DNA of 64,000 nt from Verticillium longisporum (taxonomy: Eukaryota > Ascomycota > Sordariomycetes > Glomerellales > Plectosphaerellaceae), in contig JAETXT010000001.1 in the NCBI GenBank assembly GCA_019188255.1, forward strand, positions 1,798,001-1,862,000, read 5' to 3'. The position numbers and the translations under genes are program-made. Below the pieces are notes generated by a model, which had not been told where the DNA came from, made no database searches, and saw only the letters and a program-made list of their open reading frames with translations. Every line of letters begins with the position of its first letter. Position 1 is the stretch's first letter. Positions 56,178-64,000 of this stretch are shown in pieces.

Positions 56178-56677
56178 ATGAAGATCCTCAGCCTTAACTT
56201 CTTGACGTGCGCCGTCAAGGCGTGCAAGTCCTCCACCGCCTCGTACCCGCTGCACCCCAAGGACGCTGAGCTCGTGCAAGACGAAATTGAGCTGAATGAG
56301 CAGATGCTGCTTAACGTGCTGCCCCGCCTGGATTGGACTGCGCTGCGGACAAACGCGACCGAGGTAAGTCATGCTACGCCATTTCACCATCGCGGGATCG
56401 TCTCATTTTCCTCTCCTCTCTCTTGAATCAATTCCTAGCAGCCCCAACACATGTTTTCCATGCTCTAACGCCACCGTAGCTTGGCTTCCCCGAACTCCCT
56501 GCCGAGGCGCCTACGGCTGAGGCCCTGCAGAGCGACGAGAAGACGCTCAAGGACTTGCACCACCTTCTCATGGAAACGCAGATCTTGGAGGGCAAGCTCG
56601 TGTGCGGAAACTGCGGCCACGAGTACGCTATTCGCGAGGGCATCGCTAACTTCCTGCTCCCGAGCCACCTGGTCTAA
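56178..56677 (+). CDS. TRM112: Trm112, methyltransferase-activating zinc protein
   Basis: join(56178..56363,56480..56677), 127 aa, phase-0 intron GTAAGT...CCGTAG. Starts MKILSLNFLTCAVKACKSST, the Trm112 N-terminus with the first Cys pair; then YPLHPKDAELVQDEIELNEQ and LPRLDWTALRTNATELGFPE. The zinc-binding C-terminal part is ILEGKLVCGNCGHEYAIREG, then IANFLLPSHLV-stop. Trm112 is the obligate activator of several SAM methyltransferases acting on tRNA (Trm9, Trm11), rRNA (Bud23) and release factor eRF1 (Mtq2). Its length matches the family (about 120-135 aa). The window also contains Trm140, which in yeast does not need Trm112, so no functional link is implied. Confidence 0.93.
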
Positions 56678-57053
56678 CTGGCTTCCCCGTCACTCCAGAC
56701 GCGTAATGAGAGATGTAAGACTTGCCCCCCCCAAAACGGCGGCGGTGGATGTGGGAGTGCAGAGTAGCACGGGCGGGGCGGTTGCTGTGATGGCGTTCAA
56801 GGCGTTTCAACCGCGGCATGATACGGATTGGGGGCAAATCAAGTCCCTCGACCTTTTCTTCAATTCAGACGCAATTCATACATTCAATGGTTCTCTACAA
56901 CGAGCAGACGACCCGCATGGGACACCCGCGCACTCTCCTCCTTGATAATGCCTCATGAAGACCACCCGTAAACTCCCGTGTCCGTGTCTTATAGATTACA
57001 TGCTTTGCACAAACGACACAAAGCCTTCTTCTGGCCGCAGTCGGCGCCAACGC
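56678..57053. other. convergent 3' spacer TRM112/BIG1
   Basis: 376 bp, both 3' ends; includes a C run near 56727-56735. No gene seen. Confidence 0.5.
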
Positions 57054-58047
57054 TTAGTTCTGCTTCTTGTGCGCGGCAGGTCCGTTCTCCTTGTCAAATG
57101 CGCCGTATGAAACCTCGAGGCTACCGAGGGCACGCAGACCGACGCCGAGGATGGATAGAAGGAGGATGGAGATGACGAGAGCATGGAAAATGCCTGCGCG
57201 TGTTAGCTCGTTTTGCCTGGCAAGAAGATTCATAGCCACATGGGGGCACCTACCAGGCGTGAAGAACTGGTACTTATCGAAAAGCCCCAGCTTCTCCCAC
57301 TCAGTGTTGTTATCAGCGCGAGGCGCGGAGACAACGCGAGCACGGAGCCTCTTCAGGTCCTCATGCAGGGGCTCGTTGAACTCGGCTTCGTAGGACGTCT
57401 GCTCGGACGGGCTGGCAAGATAGATGACGGTGAAGTCCTCAAGCTTGAGGACCTCGTCCAGGGTGATCTTGATAAGCTGGTCTGTCCAAAGGTCAGCCGG
57501 GATTCTTTGCACTTGTAGTGACGCAGCATACCATTGTCGGCCAGTTGGCTGTCGCGGCCAGAGGAAGAAAGGCCAGGGAGCAAGGTGTTCCAGATCTTAG
57601 GCGTCCTGCTTTGCTTGGCGCAGCCGGAGTTGATGTAGCCGGTCACAGCGGCAACTTCGACCTCGCCCAGAACCTCTGCCACACCGTAACGGCTGCTGAC
57701 TTTGTCGCTCGAGATGGCGCTGCAGACGCTAGGGACTTTGCAGCCCTCGCCGCGAATATCGGCCGCGTTCGCGTTCGGCTGAGAGATGACATAGTAGTTC
57801 TCGGTCGGGCAGGAGTCGAGGATATTTTGAACGGCGCTCAGAATTTGGGTGCCGGTCTGCAGCTGGGCAGCATCGGGGGTTTGCGCGAACCTGCGGCAAG
57901 TCAGTACAGCTGGCTAGCTGGGCGAAACAAGCTGGCCCTGGGCTGGACGTACTTTGCTGTGGAGAGGAGCACGAAGGGGGAAGAGTTGGACAGGGCGTTG
58001 GCCGAAGCGGCGAGGGCCAAAAGGCCGGCTGTGTGTGATGTGCGCAT
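57054..58047 (-). CDS. BIG1: Big1-like ER membrane protein (V-ATPase S1/Voa1-related)
   Basis: complement(join(57054..57193,57254..57481,57532..57890,57953..58047)), 273 aa; phases 95/359/228/140 nt close. N-terminal signal peptide (TAGLLALAASANALS), a luminal domain with SSPFVLLSTAKFAQTPDAAQ, LDSCPTENYYVISQP, VPSVCSAISSDKVSSRYGVA, LITLDEV-type and DFTVIYLASPSE segments, then a single transmembrane helix (GIFHALVISILLLSILGVGL). It ends DKENGPAAHKKQN: a KKXX ER-retrieval signal. The sequence TPGIFHALVISILLLSILGV and LEVSYGAFDKENGPA matches the C-terminus of fungal Big1, an ER protein needed for normal cell-wall beta-1,6-glucan. Big1 is related to the V-ATPase accessory subunit Ac45/Voa1. Confidence 0.85.
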
Positions 58048-58848
58048 GACTGGTAATGTTGCGGTCGGCCAGTTGATGCTGTGTACCTAGTTTGGCAGCC
58101 TTGTCGTGATGAAGTCGTTGGCTGAATGACGGTACCTGTTCGAGCTCAGGCCCAGATGCAGGTAAGCGTCATAGTGAGCTGTCTAGGCGCATACTACACT
58201 GCCGAATCACGTGTGGTCGAACCATGCCATGCAAGACAGATGCACTTGCTGAAGACAGCAAAACGCCTGATGAGAAAGATATTGAATAGTTTTCATCGCA
58301 ATGTAGCGCTACGGATCCAGAGTCATTGTCTTGCAGATATTGCGAAATATCTAGCTTTGCGAGGTACTTCACTGCTGGTACCGTGACGGCTTCCTCGAAG
58401 ATGCTCCTCTTCTGCTCTGATTACCTATGAGACCTTACTGCTCCAGTTTAAGTTTCGCGATCGGTCGCAATGCAACCTCTCATGACCACGAGTTCTGTAC
58501 CTCTGCTGCTCGTAACATATAATGGAGATGAAAGAGAACAGGCAGAGACGGAAGCAAGACAACAGTATGCCAAGGAAGACTTCATGCTCGTTGCAGAGCA
58601 CAACTTGCAGCGCAGAGAAGCACTGCCTTGTAAGAAGTCAAGCCCAGGTGATTGCAGCGACAGGGCCCTCTAGCGCATGGACGGTCACTCCATGGCGAAG
58701 CTCCTAGCGCGGGGAGATCCGGCGTAGTGGGTCCATGCAGCCGTAGACTGCGATTCTTCAGGTGCAAACCCGCCCAAAAAAATCCAGCGTCAAGCAGCAG
58801 ACGGTCGCCCAATGAGACCAACTACACCACCGACATAGACCGCCCGCC
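58048..58848. promoter_or_regulatory. divergent upstream region BIG1/RRP17
   Basis: 800 bp; the stretch 58,130-58,820 has only short ORFs with no recognisable content. Confidence 0.4.
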
Positions 58849-59573
58849 ATGTTCGCCCAACCACGAGTAAAAAAAAGCACACTGCCGCCTCCTAAGAAGA
58901 GGAAAGCGGTCTCTGCTGTTGAGGAAGTTAACTTTGACTTCGAGCAACGCGAGGACTACCTGACGGGGTTCCACAAGCGGAAGCAACAGCGCATCAAGCT
59001 TGCGCAAGAACAGGCGGCCAAGAAGGAGCGAGAGGAGAAAATCGAAATCAGGAAACAAGTAAGAACGCAATGCACCATATTGCTCAAACGTGTGTATTCT
59101 GACATTGGCCGGTATAGGTTAGGGACGACCGCAAGCGCGAAGTAGAGGACCATGTGAACACCGTCAACAAGCTTTTGCGTGAGGCGCAAGCAGCAGATTC
59201 AGGCGACGATCAAGAAATCAACGGAGAAGACTTCGAGGAGTGGGATGGCATTGAGGAGAAACAGCCTGAGGTCATAGACTTCGAGGACGAGTACATCGAC
59301 GAGGACCGCTTCACGACAGTCAAGGTTGAGGCCATCGCAGTAACAAGGGACGGTTTCGAGAAACTGCACGATAACGACGACTCGGAAGACGAAAAGAAAG
59401 AGGAGGACGAAGATTCGGAGAAGAAGGCCGCAGAGGAGAAGAAGACTCCCAAGGCGCGCAAGGAGTGGCCAAAGAAGAAGGCGAAGTTCCGATATGAACA
59501 AAAGTTCGACCGCCGCATCGAAGAGAGGAAACAGAAGGCTAAGAAGAAGGCGAAATACAAAGGCAAGGAATGA
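58849..59573 (+). CDS. RRP17: Rrp17/NOL12-type ribosome biogenesis exonuclease
   Basis: join(58849..59058,59118..59573), 221 aa, phase-0 intron GTAAGA...TATAG. The nucleolar protein 12 domain is at residues ~10-100: PRVKKSTLPPPKKRKAVSAV, VNFDFEQREDYLTGFHKRKQ, QRIKLAQEQAAKKEREEKIE and, after the intron, VRDDRKREVEDHVNTVNK. The middle is acidic (EDFEEWDGIEEKQPEVIDFE) and the C-terminus strongly basic (RRIEERKQKAKKKAKYKGKE). In yeast, Rrp17 is a 5'-3' exonuclease that trims 5.8S and 25S precursors in the nucleolus. The FHKRKxxRxxxAQ motif and size (about 200-240 aa) support the call. Confidence 0.9.
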
Positions 59574-59912
59574 TTTTGCCTTGGACATCGTAATGATCTC
59601 CCGACCACACGCAGCAGCTGTTGATGCCTAGCCTGCCTAAGCTTCCGCATAGAAATAATGGATACCCCCGGCTGCCTCACGCCTCGGCCTCTCTAGGTCA
59701 TATAACTGTGAAAAGCACAACTGGACGCCCATTTCGCAAAGTGCTATGCTATTGCAGATTTGGAAATCGGACACAACAGTTTGTCCGTCGCTGCGGCTCC
59801 TGAAGGTTCTCATATGACTGTAAGTCCATGCCGTCACCGTACAACGTCCGCCGCAGGCTCTACCATCAAAAGAGCATACACGCAGCAGTAACGTCAATCC
59901 CAACAACTTGAA
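59574..59912. other. convergent 3' spacer
   Basis: 340 bp between RRP17 and tropomyosin stops; nothing seen. Confidence 0.5.
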
Positions 59913-60566
59913 TTAGATGTTGCCAATCTCGTTCTGAAGCTCTTCGAGGTCCTTCTTGAGTTCCGTGTACTTCTTCGACATCTCCTCGTACTTGGCCTCC
60001 CACTGGTCACGCTCGACCTCAAGAGCCTGCACCTTGCGCTCAAAGTGGCCAGCCTTGACGTCGGTCTGGCGAAGCCTGTCATTTTTCGTTAGTGGGTATT
60101 CCTCTCTATACTCTGTAGGAGCGTTATCGCAGCGTACTTCTCGTTGGCCTCGCGAAGAGTCTTGTCGGCATCTTCGGCCTCCTCCTCAAGAAGCTGGAGC
60201 CTCCGCTGCAGGGTCTCGTTCTGAGTGCCGGTAGTTGTGCTCTCGTCGGCAGCCTTCTTGTGATCCTTAACACTGCTCTCAAGCTTCTCGACTTCGGCCT
60301 CGAGAAGACCGTTCTTGTGCTGCAGCGAGGTGATTTCCTGCTCCTTGGACAGGTTCTCCTGCTCGAGAACCTTGACCTTGGACTGGAGCTCCTCAACCTT
60401 GGAGGATGCCTCGTCAGCCTCCAGGCGAAGCTGGTTCATTTTCTATGCGCGAAAAGAAATGTCAGCACCGCAACTCGATATAGGGGGTTATACCCCCCCA
60501 GGACATCCAGTGCTAGTGGGGCCTCCCCAATGATAGCGGGAGACGTTCCTCCGTGATGCGGTCCAT
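59913..60566 (-). CDS. TPM1: tropomyosin
   Basis: complement(join(59913..60075,60138..60442,60549..60566)), 161 aa, the standard length of fungal tropomyosin. Exon 1 is MDRITE; exon 2 starts KMNQLRLEADEASSKVEELQ; later LEQENLSKEQEITSLQHKNG and LEAEVEKLESSVKDHKKAAD; after intron 2 (GTACGC...GACAG) LRQTDVKAGHFERKVQALEV and finally LQNEIGNI. It is an unbroken coiled-coil heptad pattern that polymerises head-to-tail along actin filaments and supports formin-made cables. The MNQ Met (60439) is an alternative start if exon 1 is not used, but then the protein would be short by seven residues. The donor after exon 1 reads GAACGT, not GT, so either the intron is atypical or a base is wrong there. Confidence 0.9.
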
Positions 60567-61068
60567 GATGACGGTTTCTGAGGTGCGTAGAGTAGCGATG
60601 AAAGTAAAAACGAGGCTTTGGCAGCAAGTGTTGCGTCGTAGAGGAAGATCTTGGGTTGATGGATGGCTAGGTTGGTAAAGGTGGTGAAGGGGCAGTGGGA
60701 GGAAATAACGAAGCACCCCCTCTATGTGCACAGGGCCCCGGTACTGCAGAGCTGTGAGCCAGTCCTCTGACATGGTGGCCGTGCACCAACAGATCTAGAC
60801 AGGGGAATGGTGGGGATGATCAGGCGGGGCGGCTTGAGCTGTGTGTGGTCTTGGCTGGTCGCGCACCGCCAACAGTCGCCTACAAGGCTCCTGCTCGGTT
60901 AGTTGTCCCGACAACCAGCCCAAAACACATGTTGCCAATTCCTCGCCTCCTATCTGGCTAACAACCAACCGTCCAACAAACATCCAACAACGCAGACCCT
61001 GTCCGAGTATCGTTCAATTACAATCGCGGAACAACACCTGCGCCAAACGTGCCGCAAGGCTCAACAAA
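60567..61068. promoter_or_regulatory. divergent promoter region tropomyosin/securin-like gene
   Basis: About 500 bp. No coding gene. Pairs of ORFs near 60,841-61,300 are shadows of exon 1 of the downstream gene. Confidence 0.4.
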
Positions 61069-62393
61069 ATGCTCGCTCTTCGTGATGAGAACGCGGTCAA
61101 TGCGGCCCAGACGATCCGGCAGGCTCAAGGAAAGGGGCATCTGGCCCCTAAGACGCCTGGAGCCCGGTACCCGAAGACGCCTTCAGGACATCACGATGAA
61201 AACGCCGTTGGTGGAAAGACTATTCTCGGAAAGACGAAGGGCACAATCAATCAGCCAGCTCGTCAGAGACTTGTCACACCTTCAGGTATGGCTCAGCTAC
61301 TTCTAGCGTGTCGCACTGCTTGAAAGCAAACTAACGCAGCACATCAGGCACACAGGCACGCGCTCCTCTTGGAAACAAAACCACCAATGCGAAAGCGAAG
61401 AACGGACAAGTACAAGGTGTGAAGAGCATTGTAAAGGAGTTCGAGAAGACCGACGCCAAACAAAACACAATCAAGAAGCCGAAGAATAAGGGCCCGGCTG
61501 TTGACCCTCTGAAGGTTGCCGTTCACATCGACCTGGATGGGGACGAACATGAGATTGAGCATGCCCCGCTGCGGGTTAAAGACCTGCCTTACGAGTCGGA
61601 TGTATTCCCCGAAGGCGGTCTGAACTTCGACGGTCTCAAGAAGGAAAACATGTTCAAGGGCTACTACAGCCATTTCTACAACCCTCTCGGCGAAGATGGC
61701 CTCAGATTCGAGGACCGCAAGCACGAAGAGCGGATGCAGAAAGCTCTCAAGCAGAACGACGAGGAAATTCTTCACGACATCGACTCGATGGACTGGTCCG
61801 TCTCGGATGTCCCGGAAACCAGGAAACTTGTTCAAAAGAAGACAGCACCAGTGGCCAACCTGACGAAGACAAACGCCAAGCCTTCGGCCAAGTATCCAGC
61901 CACAATCAACTCGCGCAGAGCTGCTTCAGCTTTGTCCATGACTAACGGCTCGATGGTGAGGGCAAAGAAGTTGCCCGACGTCCCCGTTCGAAGGCCCATC
62001 TCTTCACTGCTGCCCGGTAAAAGAGTCGCCAAAGCACCCACAGCGCCGTCCAAGTCGGTGGCGGCAGAGAGCGCTGTCGGGGAGGCTGCCTCAAGAAGCA
62101 CTCTTGGTTACACCAAGGGCCGGTCCGCTTCGTCGCTGATCAGTGGTCGAGCTCCTATGCCCGGAACGGTCACTGAGACGGCTAGAACCAACCCACCGAC
62201 CTCAGTGTCTGCATTGACTGTACGACGAGATCCCGCTCCGCAGAAGCAACAAACCACCGAAGAAGAGCAGCAGTCTCTCCAGCGCCTTCAGTTCCTCTCC
62301 ATCTTCGAGCCCGAGGACGACATCGATGTTGTTGGGTCTGCTCCTCAATTTGATACTGAAGAGGACGAAGAGTTTGAGTTGAAGATGGAGTAA
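61069..62393 (+). CDS. acidic/basic protein with D-box-like motifs, possible securin
   Basis: join(61069..61285,61348..62393), 420 aa; phases close. N-terminus MLALRDENAVNAAQTIRQAQ, then a Lys/Pro-rich region (APKTPGARYPKTPSG). RQRLVTPSGTQARAPLGNKT contains two RxxL (destruction-box-like) motifs, the second followed by GNKTTNAKAK. Residues ~130-200 carry the most conserved-looking part: HEIEHAPLRVKDLPYESDVF, GLNFDGLKKENMFKGYYSHF and EDGLRFEDRKHEERMQKALK. The rest is Ser/Pro/Lys-rich and ends in an acidic tail (EEDEEFELKME). The EIEHAP segment followed by LPYESD resembles the separase-binding DIEY-type region of fungal securins (Cut2/Pds1), and early D-boxes also fit. I do not fully recognise the family; the securin idea is an inference. 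Confidence 0.7.
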
Positions 62394-63517
62394 CGAGTTA
62401 ATGATATACCTAATGGTCTGGGCTTTCTATGTCAAACCGGCTTGGACAAAATCGATATCATAACTGCGCAGACTGGGATCAAAACAGTGTATCAATAGCG
62501 AAAGCTTTTTTTAGGTTCTAATGAATGAATGAGACATGGCCATATCAGATTCCAAGTTTAATTATAGGCAGCATCGGCTCGGTGCATGGGACTTGATTTT
62601 TGGTCCAAGAACCTTTGTCGGCGTTGCCGCCATTAGGAGCCTATTGTATCGTATGTAGCATGAGCGAAGATGTGCATGCCCGAAGCAGAGAGGGGAACTG
62701 CGAAGCTGGGAAAGAAAAGCTCCGGAGAATTGGAGGGACTATCAACGATATCGCGAGACGGTAGCCGTTAAGGGCCTGGCACCAAACCAGGCACAGATAT
62801 CGAGACTGCGACAGACAGACTGCGACAGACACTGACTGCCATGCACATGCATGATTGTATGCCTGAAGATCCAGATACCCAGGGGACAGTGGCCCCAACC
62901 TCCTCAAAACGCGAGCTTGCAGGAGAGTCGCGAAAATGCGCGGCAGTGCGCGACAGATGGTGGAGTCCAATTAAGTTCCTAGCCCATCACGTGCAGCCCG
63001 GCTGACTGTGCGATCCTCTGAAGACTTGAGTCTGGCGTACCATTGCCGCTAATGACAACACTCGAAAGTTACCGGCCAACCAGGTACCGCTCTGAGCCTC
63101 CACCCAAGCACTGGAGTTGAGGTGGGTGGTCGGCGCTTCGCCATTCCTTGCTCCGTGGCCATCCCTGAAAGACTTTGGACAACACTGCTTTGGCTTTCGT
63201 CTTTGGTCTATCGCTCACGTCGCCGATTCAATCCATCAACGCGCAACGGATCGTGCGACAAAGTCCAATAGCCCCATCTCTTTCCATCAAACCTGCGCTT
63301 CCCTTGACGCGACAAACACAATCCGACATCTCATACTTCCTGCCAGCTTGCTTGGGCACCCTTGGCCGGTCGCGTGAACATACCCCCAACACAATATCAT
63401 TCACGATACAGCCTGTCGCGCATTCCACCCATACGCATGGTGCCCTTCTACGAGTATCATTCGAGAGCTAGGATGCTCGGAGGCTGGGCGAGGAGGTAGA
63501 AGCAGCAATCCTTCACG
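62394..63517. other. intergenic, tandem genes
   Basis: 1.1 kb: 3' flank of the securin-like gene and the promoter/5' leader of SET1. No gene supported; ORFs of 86-109 codons have no features. Confidence 0.45.
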
Positions 63518-64000
63518 ATGACTCGCCAGTCCAGCGCGGGTTTCGCGCAGTTCTTCCCAACTGCCCCGCGGGCAGCCAGGGAGAAGGCTACAGAGCGCGA
63601 GAAAGCGAGGCTAAGGACGCAAGAGACGGCTGGCTCGTTGCTTGCCTCACAACCTGTCGTCCTTGCTGCTCCTGCCGATGGCCTAAACGGCCAAGCCGCT
63701 CCTACAGACGCAATCCTGGTGAACGGGTCGCATCAAGCAGAGGACCACGGGTCTCCTCTGGCGATATCCTGACCGCTGTTGGCTCTGCAAGCTCCCACGC
63801 AAGCACAGGTTCATCCATATTCAGCGCAACGACGCGGCAGCCCCTTGCCAACGGCTTGTCTCAAAATGCAGCGGCAAGCACCGTCACCCCGCTCACTTCA
63901 ATTGAGTCGCCCTCAGTCTCTGGTCATACACACCCACCGAAGCCGACCACATCCAACTCCCATATTCCCGACCATCAGCAGTCGTCCACGGCTCACCAGA
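63518..64000 (+). CDS. SET1: SET1 histone H3-K4 methyltransferase, N-terminal part (3' end outside window), one frame break
   Basis: Starts MTRQSSAGFAQFFPTAPRAA, then REKATEREKARLRTQE, which matches the conserved N-terminus of Sordariomycete Set1. The frame set by the ATG stops at 63772, just after GSPLAIS. One extra base near 63755-63756 keeps the frame open to the window end and gives GSPSGDILTAVGSASSHAST, then GSSIFSATTRQPLANGLSQN, the expected low-complexity N-terminal continuation. The catalytic SET domain and RRM lie beyond position 64000. Set1 is the catalytic subunit of COMPASS in the nucleus. The identification rests on the N-terminal motif only, so it is likely but not certain. Confidence 0.72.

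Overview
The window is nuclear DNA of a filamentous ascomycete, most likely a Sordariomycete. The evidence is the gene structure and gene content: many short introns (about 49-112 nt) with GT/AG ends, and filamentous-fungal or general fungal proteins (Mid1, eisosome Eis1, a ubiquitin-like-domain protein typical of Pezizomycotina, a 161-residue tropomyosin, a SET1 N-terminus). The species cannot be named from sequence alone. I see no bacterial genes, mobile-element proteins, rRNA, tRNA, CRISPR array or secondary-metabolite cluster.

Layout, left to right. 0-7.6 kb: 3' end of MID1 (+), a small mitochondrial membrane protein (-), the ER protein Ysy6/RAMP4 (+), a small-acidic-protein (SMAP) domain protein (-) and a short bZIP-like protein (-). 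7.6-12.8 kb holds no gene I can support. 12.8-24 kb: mitoribosomal mS41 (-), a large SNF2/RING ATPase of the SHPRH/Irc20 type (+), the F-box/Sec10-like recyclin RCY1 (+) and a CDK7/Kin28 kinase (-). 24-35 kb: SFK1 (+), EIS1 (-), a CX5R protein phosphatase (+), the tRNA m3C methyltransferase TRM140/METTL2 (-) and EMC2 (+). 35-38.3 kb is non-coding and pyrimidine-rich. 38.3-50 kb: a ubiquitin-like-domain coiled-coil protein (+), COQ10 (-), AP-3 delta (+) and the F-BAR/DEP/RhoGAP protein Rgd2 (-). 51-64 kb: a membrane dipeptidase (+), mitoribosomal uS13m (-), a 131-bp direct repeat, an ER cyclophilin with a membrane anchor (+), TRM112 (+), BIG1 (-), RRP17 (+), tropomyosin (-), a securin-like candidate (+) and the beginning of SET1 (+, cut by the window end).

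These are housekeeping genes, not one pathway. Loose themes recur: secretory/endosomal traffic and plasma-membrane organisation (RAMP4, RCY1, SFK1, EIS1, EMC2, AP-3 delta, Rgd2, BIG1, cyclophilin, tropomyosin), mitochondria (INA17-like, mS41, COQ10, uS13m) and RNA modification/processing (TRM140, TRM112, RRP17).

The most consequential observation concerns the sequence itself. Six conserved genes are each interrupted by one or two frame breaks, most of them in C/G runs and nearly all consistent with a single missing base. This looks like homopolymer under-calling in the assembly, not gene decay. Other points worth a second look are a CDK7 whose PSTAIRE-equivalent lacks the usual Arg-Glu, a RhoGAP domain without an arginine finger, a 131-bp direct repeat upstream of the cyclophilin gene, a dispersed palindromic GGTACCTAGGTAGGTA-type element, very small first exons including a split start codon, and a candidate securin. 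I did not find a convincing undescribed multi-gene system.
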